This document shows, in pieces, positions 9,151 through 18,854 of a stretch of DNA of 64,000 nucleotides. Source of the stretch: Phyllobacterium lublinensis (lineage in GTDB: Bacteria; Pseudomonadota; Alphaproteobacteria; Rhizobiales; Rhizobiaceae); assembly GCF_020164435.1 (NCBI RefSeq), contig NZ_JAIUDQ010000003.1:62001-126000 (forward strand), read 5' to 3'. A program made the translations under genes and the position numbers. Below the pieces are notes generated by a model that had not been told where the DNA came from, searched no databases, and was given only the letters and a program-made list of their open reading frames with translations. Numbering within the stretch: the first letter of the stretch is position 1; each line of letters opens with the position of its first letter.

Positions 9151-9465
9151 TCAGGTCTCGTCAGCTTCCTCGCAGACATGGTCGGCCATGTCGACCAACA
9201 TGTCGCTGACATGCCTGTCAGCCAGTTCGTAGAACACCTGTTTGGCCTGCCGCGTGCCGCGCACCAACCTTGCGCCGCGCAGCAATCGCAGGTGATGGCT
9301 TACAAGCGATTGGGACAGGTCGAGACTTGCTGCGATATCGCCAACCGCCCTCGGGGATTCCAGGCAGAAGAAGAGAATGCGCAGGCGGGTCGGGTCACCG
9401 AGCAGGCGGAACGTCTCGGCAAGGATCGTCGTATCAAGCTGCGAGGGAACCGGCGCCTTGCTCAA
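9151..9465 (-). CDS. ArsR/SmtB-family metal-sensing repressor (CzrA/SmtB type)
   Basis: Winged-helix repressor of 104 residues that releases DNA when it binds metal. The recognition helix lies in SLDLSQSLVSHHLRLLRGARLV. The C-terminal helix contains DRHVSDMLVDMADHVCEE, which is exactly the D-x-H-x10-H-x-x-E zinc/cobalt site of the alpha-5 helix in CzrA and SmtB. There is no alpha-3 CxC arsenic site. The start is TTG at 9465, overlapping the stop of the CDF exporter (TTGA), with GAGGG upstream inside that gene. It is the second gene of a two-gene metal-efflux operon and presumably autoregulates it. Confidence 0.93.
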   Translation of the reverse strand: MSKAPVPSQLDTTILAETFRLLGDPTRLRILFFCLESPRAVGDIAASLDLSQSLVSHHLRLLRGARLVRGTRQAKQVFYELADRHVSDMLVDMADHVCEEADET

Positions 9466-10484
9466 TGCTTGTGGCCCTCGTGACTGTGGGCGTGGACACC
9501 ATGATCGTGATCGCTGTGATCGTCCGCCTCATGATGATGGCTGTGGTCGTGGTCGTCACCTTCCGCGGAATTCGCCCCGAGACAGCATTCATCTGCTGCC
9601 GTGTCCGGCCAATCGATCGCGATCGTCGAGTGTTCAATATCGAACTTGGAAACCAGTTCCGCCTCGACTGCCTTCACCAGCAGCCTTGGGTCCGCATCGG
9701 GCAGAGGCTGGACATGCAATGTGGCCAAGGACTTGCCGGAGGTGATCATCCAGACGTGCACGTGGCGGACATTGGCGAGGCCTGGAACAGTGCTCTTCAG
9801 ATACTGCTCAATCTCCTCCGGTGCGGCATTTGCCGGTGCGCCTTCAAGCAGGATATGCATGGAATTTCGCAAGAGCGCCCAGGCGCTGCGCAGGATCAGC
9901 AGACAAACGAAAACGGAGAGAATCGGGTCTATCGGTGTCCAGCCCGTATAGTAGATGACAATGGCGGCGATGATCGTGCCGATGGAGCCCAGCAAGTCGC
10001 CAAGAACGTGCAGCACCGCGCCCTTGATATTGACGTGCTCGCTATCACCGCGCGTCAGGATCCAGAACACCGCCATGTTGACGAGCAGTCCGATCGTCGC
10101 GACAACCAGCATCGGACCGGCCAGGACTTCCCCGGGATTGCGGAAGCGATCGATGGCTTCGATCGTAATCCACACGAGAATGGCAAAGAGCGCGATCGCA
10201 TTCATCAATCCTGCAATCACCTCGAACCGGAGATAGCCAAAGGTTCGCCGTTCATCGGCAGCGCGCTTGCCGAAGTGAAAGGCCGCATAGGCGAGGGCCA
10301 GTGCGGCGGCATCGGTCACCATGTGTCCTGCATCGGCAATCAGCGCCAGGGAACCCGACAGCAGCCCGCCAATCACCTCGACGATCATGAAGGCAAATGT
10401 GATGAAGAAGGCAATCAGGACCTTGCGCTGGTTGTCCGTGGTGATTTTCGGTGTGTGATCGTGCCCCTCGTGGGAATGCGCCAT
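9462..10484 (-). CDS. Cation diffusion facilitator metal exporter (CzcD/DmeF-like)
   Basis: Inner-membrane H+/metal antiporter of the CDF family that exports Zn2+, and possibly Co2+, Cd2+ or Ni2+, from the cytosol. The 340-residue protein has a short His-rich N-terminus (MAHSHEGHDH). Six membrane helices span about residues 20-205, with the metal-site sequences GSLALIADAGHMVTDAAALA in TM2 and LHVLGDLLGSIG in TM5. A cytosolic CDF domain (VRHVHVWMITSGKSLATLHV) follows, and the C-terminal tail after residue 300 is very rich in His and Asp. It is cotranscribed with the SmtB/CzrA-type repressor, which supports zinc or cobalt as substrate. GAAGGGCGAGG precedes the ATG. Confidence 0.93.
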   Translation of the reverse strand: MAHSHEGHDHTPKITTDNQRKVLIAFFITFAFMIVEVIGGLLSGSLALIADAGHMVTDAAALALAYAAFHFGKRAADERRTFGYLRFEVIAGLMNAIALFAILVWITIEAIDRFRNPGEVLAGPMLVVATIGLLVNMAVFWILTRGDSEHVNIKGAVLHVLGDLLGSIGTIIAAIVIYYTGWTPIDPILSVFVCLLILRSAWALLRNSMHILLEGAPANAAPEEIEQYLKSTVPGLANVRHVHVWMITSGKSLATLHVQPLPDADPRLLVKAVEAELVSKFDIEHSTIAIDWPDTAADECCLGANSAEGDDHDHSHHHEADDHSDHDHGVHAHSHEGHKH

Positions 10485-10508
10485 GGCCTCGCCCTTCTAT
10501 CTGACAAA

Positions 10509-10541
10509 CATATCGATACGTGTTCATATGTATCCTGTCAA
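10509..10541 (-). promoter_or_regulatory. Promoter and candidate SmtB/CzrA operator of the metal-efflux operon
   Basis: On the minus strand TTGACA (10541-10536) is a strong -35 box. It is followed by an imperfect dyad (10530-10509) with the ATATGAACA half-site typical of SmtB/CzrA operators and a degenerate second half, ending near a weak TATCGA -10. Repressor bound here would cover the promoter. The dyad is judged by eye. Confidence 0.55.
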
Positions 10542-10666
10542 TCGGGCGGCGATCCGCCAGGCCATAACCGATCGCAATACAATCAGGCGTGACACGATTG
10601 GCCTGATCGGCTAATCGATGGCATCTCCCTTGCTTGGGGCATTACCCGTATTCTGAAAGGATAGGC

Positions 10667-11524
10667 ATGAGCGACATGCTACATTTGCAGACTCTCGACG
10701 CATTGATGGACCGCTATGACGTGCTTCTGTGCGACGTATGGGGAGTCCTGCACAATGGCGTCGATTCGTTTGCGTCTGCATCCGAAGCCTTGTCACGTGC
10801 GCGCCGCGCTGGTCTGACGGTTGTGCTGATAACCAATGCTCCCCGCCCTTTTGCCGGTGTCGCACAGCAGATCCACGCCTTGGGCGTGCCGGGGTCATCC
10901 TATGATCGCATCGTGACATCCGGCGATGTCACACGCGAACTGATACGCAGTGCACCGCGCCGAGTCTTTCATCTCGGTCCGGACCGCGACGAAACCCTTT
11001 ACGAAGGTCTTGATATCGAGCTCCTCGAGGAGCGCGAGGCGGATGTCGTGGTCTGCACCGGCTTCTTTGACGACGAGACGGAAACGCCGGAAGACTATGC
11101 CGAAATGCTGACCCGCTTTCGGTCGCGCAATCTGCCCTTCATCTGTGCCAATCCGGATATTGTCGTCGAGCGTGGCGACCGTCTCATCTGGTGTGCCGGC
11201 GCGCTCGCCCGCGATTACGGCCAGCTCGGCGGCCGTACCTTGATTGCCGGAAAGCCGCATCGCCCGATTTACGAAGCCGCGGTCTCCGCCGCCGAAGCGG
11301 TGCGTGGCAAGCCCGTCGACCTTTCCCGCGTACTGGCGATCGGCGATGGCATGCTGACCGACATAAAGGGCGCCGACCTGTTCGGGATCGACGCGCTCTA
11401 CATTTCCGGGGGCATTCATGCGGGCGATTATGTCATGGGCGGGGTCCACGACCTTGAAAAGCTGCTCGCTTTTCTTGAAAAGCATGGCAGTAATCCTGTG
11501 GCGACGATGCGCGCCCTGGCCTGA
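10667..11524 (+). CDS. TIGR01459-family HAD-superfamily hydrolase
   Basis: A 285-residue phosphatase-like protein of the class IIA HAD group (NagD-related). The nucleophile motif is in YDVLLCDVWGVLHNG near residues 17-31, the Thr motif in VVLITNAPRPF, the Lys in IAGKPHRPIYEAA, and the acidic motif in LAIGDGMLTDIKGA. The substrate is unknown; in alphaproteobacteria the gene often stands directly before ribF, as it does here (eight bases apart), which suggests a link to flavin phosphates or simple cotranscription. The frame opens at 10634, but ATG 10667 has AAAGGATAGG just upstream. It is divergent from the CDF exporter. Confidence 0.92.
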   Translation: MSDMLHLQTLDALMDRYDVLLCDVWGVLHNGVDSFASASEALSRARRAGLTVVLITNAPRPFAGVAQQIHALGVPGSSYDRIVTSGDVTRELIRSAPRRVFHLGPDRDETLYEGLDIELLEEREADVVVCTGFFDDETETPEDYAEMLTRFRSRNLPFICANPDIVVERGDRLIWCAGALARDYGQLGGRTLIAGKPHRPIYEAAVSAAEAVRGKPVDLSRVLAIGDGMLTDIKGADLFGIDALYISGGIHAGDYVMGGVHDLEKLLAFLEKHGSNPVATMRALA

Positions 11525-11532
11525 GGAGTGAT

Positions 11533-12513
11533 ATGCCCTTCTTGCGTTTGACCGATCCATCCCATTTGCCAGACCATCTCAAGGGTGCCGTCGTGGCAAT
11601 CGGCAACTTTGATGGCGTGCATCGTGGTCATCAGGCAGTACTTGGACGCGCACTCGAAGCGGCAGAGCTTGTGGGACGTCCCTCGCTCGTCCTGACGTTC
11701 GAACCGCATCCGCGCAGCGTGTTCGTGCCAGACCAACCTGTTGACCGGCTGACACCGGCCGCTGAAAAGGCCTCGATACTCGAAGCGCTCGGGTTCGATG
11801 CCGTCATTGAATGCCCCTTCACGCGGGAATTCTCGCAATTGACCGCCGATTTTTTTGTCGACCAGATCCTCGTCGGCGGTCTGAATGCCAGCCGCATCGT
11901 CACCGGCTTTGATTTCCATTTCGGCAGAAACCGTCAGGGTGGTCCGGCATTCCTGATGGATGCGGGCGAAAAACGCGGCTTTGATGTGACGCTGGTGGAT
12001 GCTTTCCGCGACGAAGGCGGGCACCCCATATCCTCCAGTCGCATTCGTGCGCTTTTCGGAGAAGGCGAAGTTGTGGAAGCGGCGGGTCTCCTTGGCTATC
12101 GTCACCGGATCAGGGCTGAGGTCATTGACGGCAAGAAGCTTGGCCGCACGATCGGCTTCCCCACGGCCAATATGGTTCTACCGCCCGAGACGCATCTGAA
12201 GCATGGCATATATGCTGTGCGATTCCGCCGTGCGGATGGTACGCTTCATGATGGCGTTGCAAGCTTCGGACGGCGGCCGACCGTGGATGCGCATGGCGAG
12301 CCGTTGCTTGAAACCTATGTGTTCGACTTCGATGGCGACCTTTACGGCGAGACCTGCGCGGTTTCTTTCTTCGGCTATCTGCGCGGTGAGGAAAAGTTCG
12401 ATGGGCTCGAGCCCATGATGCAACAGATCAGGCGCGATGAGGAGGAAGCGCGTGCACTCCTTCACGGTGTGCGGCCGTTGTCAGCGCTCGACCAGACCAT
12501 CAACTTCGATTGA
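11533..12513 (+). CDS. ribF: Bifunctional riboflavin kinase / FAD synthetase RibF
   Basis: Cytosolic enzyme that phosphorylates riboflavin to FMN and adenylates FMN to FAD. In 326 residues, the N-terminal nucleotidyltransferase domain has AIGNFDGVHRGHQAVL (residues about 21-36) and ISSSRIRALFGEGEV near residue 163. The C-terminal kinase domain has GKKLGRTIGFPTANM and ASFGRRPTVD. Length and order are normal. It follows the HAD gene by eight bases in an apparent operon and is followed by a strong dyad, then mipA. Confidence 0.97.
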   Translation: MPFLRLTDPSHLPDHLKGAVVAIGNFDGVHRGHQAVLGRALEAAELVGRPSLVLTFEPHPRSVFVPDQPVDRLTPAAEKASILEALGFDAVIECPFTREFSQLTADFFVDQILVGGLNASRIVTGFDFHFGRNRQGGPAFLMDAGEKRGFDVTLVDAFRDEGGHPISSSRIRALFGEGEVVEAAGLLGYRHRIRAEVIDGKKLGRTIGFPTANMVLPPETHLKHGIYAVRFRRADGTLHDGVASFGRRPTVDAHGEPLLETYVFDFDGDLYGETCAVSFFGYLRGEEKFDGLEPMMQQIRRDEEEARALLHGVRPLSALDQTINFD

Positions 12514-12514
12514 A

Positions 12515-12533
12515 TTGGTAAATCGTTTACCAA
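12515..12533. promoter_or_regulatory. Perfect dyad TTGGTAAATCGTTTACCAA
   Basis: Exact eight-base arms TTGGTAAA and TTTACCAA around TCG lie directly after the ribF stop and 82 bases before mipA. No T-run follows, so it is not an ordinary terminator. The shape recalls LacI-family operators (GTAAA-CG-TTTAC), so it may control the outer-membrane gene. The regulator is unknown. Confidence 0.5.
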
Positions 12534-12615
12534 GAGGATCAATGCATTTTTATCTATCTCTCGGTAGGTTCGCCCAAAGCTTGCCACCTCCCAGGCACGG
12601 CTCCGGAGTAATCTC

Positions 12616-13458
12616 ATGTCTATTCGCCTGATCGGCGCTCTTGCGAGCGCATTGTTTCTTGCCGGTTCAGCAGCAGGTCTTGCCGACGAATACTATGGGG
12701 ACAGCCAGACAGCCAGCAGCTCGCGCGGAGAACATTGGTGGTCCGGTGACTGGTACCTGACGCTTGGCGCCAAGGGATTTGTCGCACCCAGCTATGAGGG
12801 TGCCACCGAGTACCTCCTGCGAGCCGCCCCGGTCATTTCAATTGGCCGTCCAGGAAGGTCGGCTCGTTTTTCATCGCTCAACGACAATGCCTCCATCGGC
12901 TTTATCGATACGGGCGTGTTCCGTGCCGGTCTGACCGGCAAATTGATAACGGGTCGCGACGACGATGATTCTGACGACCTGAAGGGATTGCACGAGGTCG
13001 ACTGGGGTTTCGAGCTCGGCGGCTTTGCCGAGTTCTATCCGACAGACAATATTCGTGGCCGTGTCGAAGTGCGCCGCGGCCTTGGCGCCCATGATGGCGT
13101 CGTGGCAGATGTGTCGATCGATGCGTTCAAGGACCTTACGCCGACCGTCCGGGTTTCCGCCGGTCCGCGTGCGACCTTCGCGACGGAGAACTACTTCCAG
13201 GAATATTACGGTGTGAATGCCGCCGAGTCGGCCGCTTCGGGGCTCAAGGAATATTCACCGGGCGGCGGACTGAAGTCCCTTGGCGTCGGCGGCCAGATCA
13301 CCTGGCAGACGACGGAGAAGGTGACGACGAGCGCCTATGCGGAATACAGCCGCCTTATGGGGCCGGCAGCGGACTCCAGTCTCGTTGAAGAGCGCGGCTC
13401 GGCCAATCAGGCCACCTTCGGCGTGCAGGCCACCTATCGTTTCGATTTCTCGTTGTAG
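12616..13458 (+). CDS. MipA/OmpV-family outer-membrane protein
   Basis: A 280-residue beta-barrel protein exported by a Sec signal peptide (MSIRLIGALASALFLAGSAAGLA, cleavage near residue 23). The body has WYLTLGAKGFVAPSYEGATEY, the family's opening barrel strand, and it ends in TFGVQATYRFDFSL with the terminal aromatic/hydrophobic strand expected for BAM-assembled proteins. MipA of E. coli links a lytic transglycosylase to a murein polymerase, and OmpV relatives can be envelope porins; the role here is unknown. The start is supported by CGGAG at 12604-12608. The dyad at 12515-12533 may regulate it. Confidence 0.88.
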   Translation: MSIRLIGALASALFLAGSAAGLADEYYGDSQTASSSRGEHWWSGDWYLTLGAKGFVAPSYEGATEYLLRAAPVISIGRPGRSARFSSLNDNASIGFIDTGVFRAGLTGKLITGRDDDDSDDLKGLHEVDWGFELGGFAEFYPTDNIRGRVEVRRGLGAHDGVVADVSIDAFKDLTPTVRVSAGPRATFATENYFQEYYGVNAAESAASGLKEYSPGGGLKSLGVGGQITWQTTEKVTTSAYAEYSRLMGPAADSSLVEERGSANQATFGVQATYRFDFSL

Positions 13459-13464
13459 TGGTGC

Positions 13465-13505
13465 GAGGCGCCGTACGTGAAGTTTATTGCGGCTGCCTCT
13501 TTATT
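13465..13505 (+). terminator. Weak terminator after mipA
   Basis: GAGGC at 13465-13469 can pair with GCCTC at 13495-13499, helped by CCG/CGG inside, and TTTATTCT follows. The loop is long, so this is a weak call. The rest of the roughly 270-base gap to ileS shows nothing further. Confidence 0.3.
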
Positions 13506-13731
13506 CTCCCGACAGTGATTGCTAAAAGCGCGGTTATGAAAACCGTTTGCTGGACCCGGATGTTGTCCATACCTATTCAGGCGATACGAATTACTGGCCC
13601 GGCCTTGCCGCGTTCCTGAAGCTTCGGCTTGCGGTGCGGAAGGTCGGGGAGGCGCTGGTGCGCTCTATCATGATTTTAATCAAATCCATGCCTGCTGCGA
13701 TCACGCGCGGGCCTTTGTACAAGCTGGAAAA

Positions 13732-16659
13732 ATGACCGATACATCCACGACAATCGACTATTCGAAAACCCTCTATCTGCCGCAGACAAGCTTTCCGATG
13801 CGTGCGGGCCTGCCCGCCAAGGAGCCGGAGATCGTTGCCCGCTGGCAGGAGATGAACCTTTACAAGAAACTGCGGGCGGATGCGAAAGACCGTCCGCTCT
13901 ATGTCCTGCATGATGGGCCTCCCTATGCCAATGGCAATATCCATATCGGGCACGCGCTGAACAAGATCCTCAAGGATGTCATCACGCGTTCGTTCCAGAT
14001 GCGCGGCTACAATTCCAACTATGTGCCTGGCTGGGACTGCCACGGCCTGCCGATCGAATGGAAAATCGAAGAACAGTACCGTGCCAAGGGCAAGGACAAG
14101 GATGAAGTGCCGATCAACGAGTTCCGCAAGGAATGTCGTGAATTCGCCACGCACTGGATCAAGGTCCAGTCGGCTGAGTTCAAGCGCCTCGGCATCGAAG
14201 GTGATTTCGATAACCCCTACACGACGATGGCCTATCACGCCGAGAGCCGCATTGCCGGAGAACTGCTCAAGTTCGCCATGTCGGGCCAGCTCTACCGCGG
14301 CTCCAAGCCGGTCATGTGGTCGGTGGTCGAACGCACGGCATTGGCCGAAGCGGAAGTCGAGTACCAGGATATTGAGAGCGACACGATCTGGGTGAAGTTT
14401 CCAGTCGCAAGGATAGACGCCACTTCAGCGCAGGATCTGGGGGACGCACACGTCGTCATCTGGACGACGACACCCTGGACCATCCCCGGCAACCGCGCAG
14501 TCAGTTATTCTCCGCGCGTGGCCTATGGCCTCTATGAAGTTGAGTCGGTTGAGAATGACTTCGGTCCCCGTCCGGGTGAAAGGCTGATCTTCGCCGATGC
14601 TCTGGCCGAGGAATCGGCGATCAAGGCCAAGATGACATTCAAGCGGATCAGAACCGTTTCGGGCGATGAACTCGCGGCGATCACGCTCGCCCATCCGTTC
14701 CACGGCCTTGGTGGCGGATATGAGTTCGCCGTTCCCATGCTCGACGGCGATCATGTCACCGACGACGCCGGTACAGGCTTCGTTCATACCGCTCCCGGCC
14801 ACGGCCGCGAAGACTTTGAAGCCTGGATGAACGCAGCGCGCGATCTGGAAGCACGCGGCATTTCACCGGCGATTCCCTTCGCGGTCGACGATGCCGGCTA
14901 TTATACCAAGGACGCGCCGGGCTTCGGACCGGATCGCGAGGGTGGGCCTGCCCGCGTCATCGACGACAACGGCAAGAAGGGCGACGCCAACAAGGTTGTC
15001 ATTGAAGAGCTCATCGCTCGCAATGCCTTGTTCGCGCGCGGGCGTCTGAAGCATTCATACCCGCACTCCTGGCGCTCGAAAAAGCCGGTTATCTTCCGCA
15101 ACACGCCACAGTGGTTCGTTCATATGGACAAGGACCTTGGCGACCAGTCCACTTTGCGTTCGCGCGCGCTCCGCGCGATCGACGAAACACGCTTCGTGCC
15201 GGCAGCCGGCCAGAACCGTTTGCGCGCCATGATCGAAGACCGGCCGGATTGGGTGCTGTCGCGACAGCGCGCGTGGGGTGTGCCGATCTGCCTCTTTGCC
15301 GATGAAGATGGCAATGTCCTGCAGGACGAGGCGGTCAATGCACGCATTCTGGCAGCCTTCGAAGAAGAGGGCGCTGACGCCTGGTTCGCCGAGGGTGCGC
15401 GCGAGCGCTTTCTTGGCGAGAAGGCAAATGAGTCGTGGACGCAGGTGCGCGACATTCTCGACGTCTGGTTCGACTCGGGGTCCACCCACGTCTTCACGCT
15501 GGAGGACCGGCCGGACCTGAAATGGCCTGCCGATGTTTACCTTGAGGGGTCAGACCAGCATCGCGGCTGGTTCCATTCCTCGCTCCTCGAAAGCTGCGGT
15601 ACGCGAGGCCGAGCGCCCTACGACACGCTCGTTACCCATGGTTTCACCATGGACGAGGAGGGGCGCAAAATGTCGAAGTCGCTCGGCAATACGGTCATAC
15701 CGCAGGACGTGATCAAGGATTCCGGTGCGGATATCCTGCGCCTCTGGGTAATGACAACCGACTATTGGGAAGACCAGCGGCTCGGCAAGAACATCATCCA
15801 GACCAACATCGATGCGTATCGCAAGCTTCGCAACACGATTCGCTGGATGCTTGGCACACTGGCGCACGACGAGGGCGGCGAGATCGCCTATGCGGACATG
15901 CCCGAACTCGAAAAGCTCATGCTGCACCGCCTCGCGGAACTCGATGAGCTGGTGCGTTCGGGCTATGACGCGTTTGAGTTCAAGCGGATTACCCGTGCGT
16001 TGATCGACTTCATGAATGTCGAGCTCTCGGCATTCTATTTCGATGTTCGCAAGGATGCGCTCTACTGCGATGCGCCGTCGAGCACGAGGCGCAAGGCAGC
16101 GCTGCAGGTTGTGCGCCATCTCTTCGATCGTATTGTTACCTGGCTGGCGCCCATGCTGCCTTTCACGACCGAAGAGGCATGGCTCGACCTGCACAAGGAT
16201 GCCGTCTCCATCCATCTTGAGCAGTTCCGTGATACGCCTTCAGAATGGCGCAACGAACAACTGGCAGCCAAGTGGCGGAAAGTGCGCGACGTCCGCCGTG
16301 TTGTCACGGGTGCGCTGGAACTGGAACGCGCAGACAAGCGCATCGGCTCGTCACTGGAGGCGGCTCCGGTCGTTTTCGTCACTGATCCTGAATTGCTCGC
16401 TGCCGTGCAGGACATCGACATGGCAGAGGTCTGTATCACCAGCGCCATCACGATCAGGGACGAGGCTCCACCTGCCGGCGCTTTCGTTGCCGATGATGTC
16501 AAGGGTGTCGCAGTTGTGCCAGAACGTGCGTCCGGCACCAAATGTGCCCGCTCCTGGCGTTACACCCACGATGTAGGATCTGACGCCGCCTATCCTGATG
16601 TTTCGGCGCGCGACGCAGCAGCCCTGCGCGAATTGGCCGAACTCGGGAAGTTGGCTTGA
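13732..16659 (+). CDS. ileS: Isoleucyl-tRNA synthetase
   Basis: Class I aminoacyl-tRNA synthetase that charges tRNA-Ile with editing of valine. The 975-residue protein has the HIGH motif in [19 protein letters not shown] (residues about 63-81) and the KMSKS motif in [17 protein letters not shown]. Between them lies the CP1 editing domain with the conserved [13 protein letters not shown] segment, and C-terminal anticodon-binding helices follow. It is transcribed alone and ends at a strong hairpin. No T-box or other leader element is visible upstream, as expected for this class of bacteria. Confidence 0.99.
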   Translation: MTDTSTTIDYSKTLYLPQTSFPMRAGLPAKEPEIVARWQEMNLYKKLRADAKDRPLYVLHDGPPYANGNIHIGHALNKILKDVITRSFQMRGYNSNYVPGWDCHGLPIEWKIEEQYRAKGKDKDEVPINEFRKECREFATHWIKVQSAEFKRLGIEGDFDNPYTTMAYHAESRIAGELLKFAMSGQLYRGSKPVMWSVVERTALAEAEVEYQDIESDTIWVKFPVARIDATSAQDLGDAHVVIWTTTPWTIPGNRAVSYSPRVAYGLYEVESVENDFGPRPGERLIFADALAEESAIKAKMTFKRIRTVSGDELAAITLAHPFHGLGGGYEFAVPMLDGDHVTDDAGTGFVHTAPGHGREDFEAWMNAARDLEARGISPAIPFAVDDAGYYTKDAPGFGPDREGGPARVIDDNGKKGDANKVVIEELIARNALFARGRLKHSYPHSWRSKKPVIFRNTPQWFVHMDKDLGDQSTLRSRALRAIDETRFVPAAGQNRLRAMIEDRPDWVLSRQRAWGVPICLFADEDGNVLQDEAVNARILAAFEEEGADAWFAEGARERFLGEKANESWTQVRDILDVWFDSGSTHVFTLEDRPDLKWPADVYLEGSDQHRGWFHSSLLESCGTRGRAPYDTLVTHGFTMDEEGRKMSKSLGNTVIPQDVIKDSGADILRLWVMTTDYWEDQRLGKNIIQTNIDAYRKLRNTIRWMLGTLAHDEGGEIAYADMPELEKLMLHRLAELDELVRSGYDAFEFKRITRALIDFMNVELSAFYFDVRKDALYCDAPSSTRRKAALQVVRHLFDRIVTWLAPMLPFTTEEAWLDLHKDAVSIHLEQFRDTPSEWRNEQLAAKWRKVRDVRRVVTGALELERADKRIGSSLEAAPVVFVTDPELLAAVQDIDMAEVCITSAITIRDEAPPAGAFVADDVKGVAVVPERASGTKCARSWRYTHDVGSDAAYPDVSARDAAALRELAELGKLA

Positions 16660-16667
16660 ATATAATG

Positions 16668-16698
16668 GCGGGTCACAAACTTTGTGATCCGCTTCATT
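16668..16698 (+). terminator. Terminator of ileS
   Basis: GCGGGTCACAA (16668-16678) pairs with TTGTGATCCGC (16682-16692) over eleven positions with one G-T, loop ACT, followed by TTCATTCTT. It begins eight bases after the ileS stop. Confidence 0.75.
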
Positions 16699-16846
16699 CT
16701 TAACAATATCTTTCATTGGCTTGCTTAATATAGTTGGCCTCATGTAAAGGCTTGCCATTGAACTGCCTGATTTTAGAGGCAGGGCATTGATCAAGAAAAT
16801 TTGAAGAGCAGGCGGATCTGCACAGTTCGGGTTGGAAGTGGCAAGC

Positions 16847-17518
16847 ATGGTTTTGAACGGACGCATTACGGTTCTCGGTGCATTGGTCGCGTCACTGGCG
16901 CTTGGCGGCTGTGTTGCTTCGCCAACCTATGGCACGGACAAGACCGCCGGTAGCCAGCTTCTCGACGATGTTTCGAACCTCGCTGCGCTGGGACCCAAGA
17001 AGCGCAACCAGATTGCGTATAGTCCTCGCCCGGAACTCGTTCGCCCTGCCGACGGCAAGACGCCGCAATTGCCGGCACCACAAAACAATGTCGTTGCGGA
17101 GAACAGTGCCGCCTGGCCTGAATCGCCCGAGGCTCGCCGCAAGCGGATTCGCGATACCGCGACAGCCAATCAGAACAATCCGAACTTCACGCCTGAAGTG
17201 GAGAACGACATGGCCTTGGCCAAATCGGAACAGAACAAGTCCGATTATGGCGTCTTTGGCGACAAGGCGCCAAAGGTCGTGCCGCACGGAGCAAACGACC
17301 AGGGCGCGGAGTTTCGCGCCCGCAAGCTTGCGTCGACTGCCGGATCGCCCACGACGCGTCGCTATCTGAGCGAGCCGCCGCTTGAATATCGTGCTCCTGC
17401 ACCAACGGCTGCCACCGACGATCTCGGCGAAGATGAAGCCAAGAAAGAGCGCGAGCGCAAGGCCGCCGCGCGCAAGGACAAAGGCTTCAGCTGGAAAAAC
17501 CTTATCCCTTGGCAGTGA
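16847..17518 (+). CDS. Predicted lipoprotein of unknown function
   Basis: A 223-residue protein with a lipoprotein signal peptide: hydrophobic ITVLGALVASLALGGC with a lipobox (LGGC) at about residues 19-22. The mature part is Pro/Ala/Asn-rich and charged, predicted largely disordered, with a lysine/arginine-rich C-terminus (DEAKKERERKAAARKDKGFSWKNLIPWQ). I recognise no domain. TTG at 16832 is in frame, but ATG at 16847 with GGAAG upstream is preferred. It stands alone between ileS and a 349-base gap. Similar short lipoproteins beside ileS occur in related genomes as far as I recall; the function is unknown. Confidence 0.8.
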   Translation: MVLNGRITVLGALVASLALGGCVASPTYGTDKTAGSQLLDDVSNLAALGPKKRNQIAYSPRPELVRPADGKTPQLPAPQNNVVAENSAAWPESPEARRKRIRDTATANQNNPNFTPEVENDMALAKSEQNKSDYGVFGDKAPKVVPHGANDQGAEFRARKLASTAGSPTTRRYLSEPPLEYRAPAPTAATDDLGEDEAKKERERKAAARKDKGFSWKNLIPWQ

Positions 17519-17867
17519 GGCATTCTCAGCCAGTAACTCCTGCCACTTGCTTGCACGACTATCAACAATCTTATAACTGACCGATGGTGAACGCTTGTTT
17601 CGCCAAGGTCGATTGATTGCCCGCGTCGAGCGGCATGAACATCACAGCAAGTTCTGTACGGCCGCATCGTAGATCCCGCCTCTACGACTGACGGCTCCCC
17701 TTACGCATCACCTTCACACCCATGGCCAGGCTCGCGCCAGGCGTCGCAGTTCCAAGCCAGATTCGACAGTCGGACCGGATTTGGAACGGAATTGATGTCG
17801 GGCCCGTTGTTTTCGTCTACAAGGGAAGCGCGTCGTTTCCATCTTCCATCCATCGAGGGCCGCACAA
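17519..17867. other. 349-base gap without a supported gene
   Basis: Between the lipoprotein and the DUF4105 gene I find no convincing coding sequence, RNA gene or terminator. A 63-codon frame from 17722 overlaps the next gene and has no ribosome-binding site. It probably holds the promoter of the DUF4105 gene. Confidence 0.5.
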
Positions 17868-18854
17868 GTGTTCATCCTTCGTTTTCTTGGACTGGTACTG
17901 CTTGTCCTGTTGACCTGCCTGGTCTTCTTATGGGGCGGATTCGCACTCTGGTATCAGCTACCGTTCGGAATAATCGGTAATATTGGTTGCCTCCTGCTGT
18001 GGGCGGCCATTGCTTTCGCGGTCCTCTGGCTCGAATTCAACGGGCGTCCCTGGCGCGCGCTTATCGTGCTCGTGCCGGTCATGATCGGCCTCGGATACTG
18101 GTGGATGACGATCAAGCCCTCCTTGAACCGCATTTGGGCTGATGATGTTGCGCAGACGGTGACCGGTACGCTCGACGGCAACTATGTCACGCTGACCAAT
18201 GTGCGCAATTTCGAATGGAGGAGTCCAACGGACTATACGCCGCGCTGGGAAGATCGGACTTACAACTTGGAGGACCTTGAATATGTTGACGTATTTCTGT
18301 CCTATTGGTCCAATCCCGCCATCGCCCATACTCTGGTGAGTTTCGGATTTGACAATGGCGAGCACGTTGTGTTTTCGGCGGAGATCCGCAAGGAGCGTCA
18401 CGAGCAGTTCTCGGAAATTGGCGGTTTCTTCAAGGAATTCGAGCTTGCGATGATCGCCGCAGACGAACGCGACATCATTCGTCTTCGCACCAATGTCCGC
18501 AAAGAGGAGGTCTATCGCTATCGCATCAACCTGACGCCGGAGATGCGCCACGCATTGTTCCTGTCCTATCTCAACAATGCCAATCAATTGGCAACCACGG
18601 CGAAGTTCTACAACACCATCACGGCCAATTGCACGACTGTCATCTTCGACATGGTGCGCGCCCTCACACCTGATATCCCCATTGACTACCGCATCGTGCT
18701 GTCAGGCTATCTCCCAGGCTATCTCTATGATCGCGGCGCCATCGACCGGAAAAAGCCTTTGGATGAGGTGGTCAAATCCGCGTTGATCAACCCGCTTGCT
18801 CAGGCCGCAGACACAGACCCGGATTTTTCCGCCAGGATCAGAAGCGAAAACTAA
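17868..18854 (+). CDS. DUF4105 membrane protein (NlpC/P60-like fold)
   Basis: A 328-residue inner-membrane protein. Three hydrophobic segments lie at about residues 3-27, 33-55 and 62-80. A periplasmic domain follows with FEWRSPTDYTPRWEDRTYNLEDLEYVDVFLSYW and the segment NTITANCTTVIFDM, whose Cys is the presumed nucleophile of this permuted papain/NlpC-P60 fold. DUF4105 proteins are thought to be envelope hydrolases or acyltransferases, but their substrate is not established. The start is GTG at 17868 after GAGGG. The last four bases overlap the 3' end of the convergent tadA gene. Confidence 0.88.
   Translation: MFILRFLGLVLLVLLTCLVFLWGGFALWYQLPFGIIGNIGCLLLWAAIAFAVLWLEFNGRPWRALIVLVPVMIGLGYWWMTIKPSLNRIWADDVAQTVTGTLDGNYVTLTNVRNFEWRSPTDYTPRWEDRTYNLEDLEYVDVFLSYWSNPAIAHTLVSFGFDNGEHVVFSAEIRKERHEQFSEIGGFFKEFELAMIAADERDIIRLRTNVRKEEVYRYRINLTPEMRHALFLSYLNNANQLATTAKFYNTITANCTTVIFDMVRALTPDIPIDYRIVLSGYLPGYLYDRGAIDRKKPLDEVVKSALINPLAQAADTDPDFSARIRSEN

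Noticed and set aside
13459..13731. T-box or other tRNA-sensing leader before ileS
   Set aside because: No specifier stem or T-box sequence is seen, and such leaders are not expected in this group.
17722..17913. 63-codon plus-strand frame
   Set aside because: Overlaps the DUF4105 start, lacks a ribosome-binding site and shows no recognisable sequence.
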